Below the pieces are notes generated by a model. The model had not been told where the DNA came from, searched no databases, and worked only from the letters and a program-made list of their open reading frames with translations. From the NCBI RefSeq assembly GCF_023973825.1, contig NC_090126.1, forward strand, positions 1,907,001 through 1,971,000: a stretch of 64,000 nt of DNA, written 5' to 3'. A program made the position numbers and the translations under genes. Every line of letters starts with the position of its first letter. The stretch's first letter is position 1. Below, piece by piece: positions 60,554-64,000 of this stretch. This DNA comes from Plasmodium brasilianum (Eukaryota; Apicomplexa; Aconoidasida; Haemosporida; Plasmodiidae).

Positions 60554-61499
60554 TATAAATATTTCTTAACATGAAAAAGGTTAGAAAAAATAATTAATAT
60601 ATTTCACTAATGGTTACTCTAAATTACAATATAAAACGTTGGTATAGCAATTGAACGAATTGAAGTATACGTCAGAGGAATAGTTCTAATAAATATTTTA
60701 TTATTTTTTTTTTTTTTTGATTTGTGTGTGCCAAGGTCGGAAAAAGCATACATGTATAGCACATGTTTAATGTAATTCTGTTCTGTGCTTTCTTTCAATC
60801 TACGTTTTTAATAGAAAATAAATAAACGAATAAATAAACGTGCAAGTTGTAAATAACAAACTGTGAAATGTGAATATAAAATTTACACACATTCCCACAT
60901 CGCTTTTAACTCGTGCAATTATCAACTACAAATATTCTTCCATAAAAGAAGCATTATAAGAGTAAAGTTACCTTTTGAAGAAAAAAATAAAACAAAATGA
61001 ATATATTTCTTTTCTTATAATGCGAATTAAATCGCACCGGTAAGTTTCTGTATTAACGAAACATAAAATAATGAACTTTTCATATATTTTTTACATGATC
61101 TGTACATGTAAAATAATAAGCGTTCATAATTTTGGTATTTTTCCAAAAAAAAAAAAAAAAAAAAATTAAGAAATTTATTAAGGGACTTGTGAGCCACAAA
61201 ATATTAATATTAAGTGTACATTCACACAATGTTAATGCATATATGTTTTAATTTTAACCTTTTTCGAAGATTCTTGTTATAATTTCATTCTTGCCATTAC
61301 TTTTCTCTTAATTTTTCCCATTATTTATCCTGTTATTTTTAGCTTTTGCTTTTTATTTTTTTCTCTTTTTTTCGTTTTTTGAATTAGAGTCGGAAATACT
61401 GCATTTGTTTTAAGCGCAGATTTACGTCATATCCTTGCGGGCATATATAAGGACATAATTCTTAAAAATATTTAATTAATTAAAAAAAAAAAAAAAAAA

Positions 61500-63968
61500 A
61501 TGGATACAGCGGTAAAAGCTTTTGCTGAATTATGTTCTTGCACATTTCGTTCTTTATGTACATGGATATGTGTATACGACAGTTATGTGATACCACATGT
61601 GTAGCTTCTTTTCTTTTAAAACGCATAAATGCAAACGTAGTGAGAGAGTGTTACGAATTTCCTGTTCAAAATTTTTGCAATTTTTGCAATTTTTGCAATT
61701 TTTAGAAAATTCATTTGGAAATAAATGCAGGGAAATGTATTTATGATGGAAATACTGTAAAGCCTGATAAAAGAAAGGGGAAGTTGGTCCTTTATAAAGT
61801 AAAAGAAAAAAAAAAAATACGAATTTGTAGAACACAGATTTGTGGAATGTTGTGTAAACTATTGACGTGTAAAATGTTGATTTGTTATATACCGATTTAT
61901 AAAAAGTATAGTGCTCATTTCTATATGCATAGTGAAATGTTTTATTACAAATCTACTCTGTTTTGTGTATACTTATATATATATCATTAAATGCATGTCC
62001 TATACACACACACACATGTAACTCTGGGGCATTCCAAAATTGAAAATATAGATATGTGATAATCTTTACAATTTCCAGTGGATTAACAGAGAAAATAATA
62101 AAGTGGAGGTAAAAAAGGGGAAAAAGAAAAAAAAAAAAAAAAAAAAAAAATATTTGGTATAGATAATTTTACATGAACAGTCTGAATAACATTTTTATTA
62201 AATAAAGATTTTGTACCTTTATTTCATGTGTCTAATTGTACATAGGATAATTTGATATTAACAAAAAGTATATCGTTAGAGAAAGTAGAACAGTGCAAAA
62301 CAGGGAGGGTATATATACTTAGAAACAAATTAAGAGGTTAGCGAAACAATATAACAATTTTAATGCGTATGCAAAAAAAAAAAAAAAAAAAACTTAACTA
62401 CTTTTATGTGCAAAAGGGAATGCTTTTTTTTCACTACATATTCATCCTGTTTATTTTGTTCATTGTGTTCATCCCGTTTCCCACAAAAAAAAAAAAAAAA
62501 AAAAAAAGGAAAATTATCAATTTTCCTACAGTTTGGTTATCCCTCTAATTTTGTGGGTTAATCATGTATACATGATGTATCCACTGCTTAAGTATGTACA
62601 TGACCATTATTTTTTTTTTCTTTTTGTTTGTTTTAATCAATCTTCCTGTTCATCATATTCCATAGGGGAGATCTCTTTTTACTGGATGCAAGATTACGAC
62701 GACTCTAAGGATGAAGTAATTTGACATTTTTTTTTATTTACTGTCCATAATTTTACATTAAAAAAAAAAAAAAAAAAAAAAATACATTTTACTTTTAGGC
62801 ATTTGTGAAGAAGTTTAACTCTATTATAGCAAACGATTTGGCAAAGGGTACGAAACGTTATTGTTAATTTGTTTTACGAAGTGTTGTATGTTAAAAAATG
62901 TACATAAAAATTAAGCATTTACATGTATATGTATATTATATATATATGTATATTATATGTATATTATATATATATGTATATGTATATTATATATATATGT
63001 ATATGTATATGTATATTATATATATATGTATATGCTATTTTTTTTTTTTTTTTTTGCGTTAAATTTTCTTGCATATACTTAATTAGACGTTGGAAATAAA
63101 AGAAGGTATAACTCAAGTGATTATGCATCTGAACTGACAGACTTAATATTTTCTCAAAATAGAAATATACAGAATGTAGACTCAAAAAAAGGTGAAGAAC
63201 AGGAAAAGACAATAATATGTGCATATGTCGAATTACATTTTTTCCATTTTAAACATAGGTAACATTTTTATGATTGTTTATTTTTATGAATAACGTAGAG
63301 AGAAATTTCTTTTTTTTTTTTTTTTTTTAATTATCACAGCAGTTTCTTTCAAGGATTTATTTGTAAGTGAGTATTTTTCCAAGTTGCTGGAAATACCCGA
63401 GGCCTTCGAAGAATTAAAGAAGTTAGTAATATATTGAAGGAATCCCATTTGTATGCACACGATAATATGCAGCATTGTTCCGTTTACCCTATATTGAAAT
63501 AGCGCTTTGTTATTTTGTCATATATTTTGTCATATATTCTGTCATATATTTATTTGTCTGTTTATTTATTTGTCATTTATTTATTTGTCTGTTAATTTAT
63601 TTGTCTGTTTATTTATTTGTCCGTTTATTTATTTATTTTTTTTTTTTTTTGGAAAAAACTTGTATACCATGTACAGGCACATGCCGGAAGGATACCAAAA
63701 CAAGTACGACATTGTAGACTTGATAAATAGTAGGGCATTAACCCCAAACTTGAGGTCCCTTGATATGTCCTTACCATCTCATCTGAACTTTATTTTGATA
63801 TCGTTAAGTAAGTACATTATTTCGTAGCTACGCTTGTGTTCCCAAGCGAATGCATTTGTCCAAACACACTCATGTGTACATTTAATATTCTTAACCTTTT
63901 CCCTTCCTGCATGCTCAGATTTACCCCCGCACGAAGGCCAAATAAATGATCGTAAGCTATCTTGCTAA
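61500..63968 (+). CDS. RPN13: Proteasome ubiquitin receptor Rpn13/ADRM1
   Basis: Ten exons reconstruct in phase to 239 aa: 61500-61511, 61706-61798, 62052-62108, 62246-62336, 62666-62715, 62799-62847, 63087-63191, 63340-63421, 63677-63807 and 63919-63968. Rpn13 binds Rpn2 on the 26S proteasome, recognises ubiquitin through its Pru domain and recruits UCH37 through its DEUBAD domain. Pru signatures are INAGKCIYDGNTVKPDKRKG, CDNLYNFQWINRE, DNLILTKSISLEKV, CKTGRVYIL and ISFYWMQDYDDSKDE, matching the human protein blocks from AGKM..DKRKG to FFWMQ. The DEUBAD-like region runs from FKDLFVSEYFSKLLE to FILISLNLPPHEG. The first exon (MDTA) is inferred from its GTAAAA donor and phase 0. The last exon ends RKLSC at 63968, unless the CGTAAGC at 63951 is used as a donor to an exon beyond the window. 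Confidence 0.88.
62930..63035. repeat. TATATG/TATTATATA repeat in an Rpn13 intron
   Basis: Copies of ATATATATATGTATATGTAT with TTA interruptions fill the intron 62848-63086 before its poly-T acceptor tract. Confidence 0.8.
63520..63645. repeat. TTATTTGTCTGTTTAT repeat in an Rpn13 intron
   Basis: Degenerate TTTGTCATATATT and TTATTTATTTGTCTG copies lie in the intron 63422-63676 and provide the pyrimidine-rich acceptor region. Confidence 0.8.
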
Positions 63969-64000
63969 TTAATAAAATATATTCAAAAAAGTTTTATTAT

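Larger units (their letters stand above)
56246..61499. other. Divergent intergenic region DWNN gene to Rpn13
   Basis: About 5.2 kb contain two divergent promoters. Contents include a 13-bp repeat in the DWNN 5' flank (56280-56455), an 11-bp minisatellite (56755-56935), poly-T, CCCCCCC near 57379, (TA)n stretches (57593-57615, 58655-58750, 58905-58930), an AATGAATAA-type array (59090-59300), and a likely coding exon at 60469-60553 on the minus strand. Small higher-GC patches near 58030-58090, 58545-58592 and 58790-58860 could be further exons of that gene but are unproven. Confidence 0.55.

Overview
This is a eukaryotic nuclear window from a malaria parasite (genus Plasmodium) or a very close relative. 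The evidence is strong AT bias, long poly-A/T and (TA)n tracts, asparagine-, lysine- and serine-rich inserts inside otherwise conserved enzymes, and short T-rich introns with GT..AG ends. The gene order uracil-DNA glycosylase, Lon, SmB, ubiquitin hydrolase, capping enzyme, ABC1 kinase, PP1, RPL10 matches, from memory, a block of the Plasmodium chromosome equivalent to P. falciparum chromosome 14. The base composition is less extreme than P. falciparum and more AT-rich than P. vivax, so a P. malariae- or P. ovale-like species is possible, but I cannot settle the species.

Layout from left to right: UNG (2285-3232, +); mitochondrial-type Lon protease (4236-7646, +); spliceosomal SmB (9307-10533, +, two exons); a USP-type deubiquitinase (13711-18276, +); mRNA guanylyltransferase (20143-21606, -); a giant five-exon ABC1/ADCK kinase fused to a serine beta-lactamase-like domain (24674-33773, +); PP1 catalytic subunit (35629-37627, -, five exons); ribosomal protein L10/uL16 (43037-43696, -); an unrecognised coiled-coil protein (50277-51524, +); an RBBP6/Mpe1-type DWNN-zinc knuckle-RING protein (53807-56245, -); and a ten-exon Rpn13/ADRM1 proteasome ubiquitin receptor (61500 to about 63968, +). 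The last exon of Rpn13 lies at the right edge and its exact end is uncertain.

These are housekeeping genes. Three belong to the ubiquitin system (USP, DWNN-RING, Rpn13). Three act in mRNA metabolism (capping enzyme, SmB, DWNN 3'-end factor). The others serve organelle quality control (Lon, ABC1-lactamase), DNA repair (UNG), signalling (PP1) and translation (L10). They are separate transcription units, not an operon.

Intergenic DNA makes up roughly half of the window. It is filled with homopolymers, (TA)n and many minisatellites with periods of 11 to 36 bp. Within it are a few short islands of clearly higher GC (about 11.5-12.1 kb, 22.06-22.5 kb, 60.3-60.55 kb). These carry splice signals and open frames and may be unannotated multi-exon small genes or structured RNAs. 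I found no convincing tRNA, rRNA, transposon or CRISPR array.
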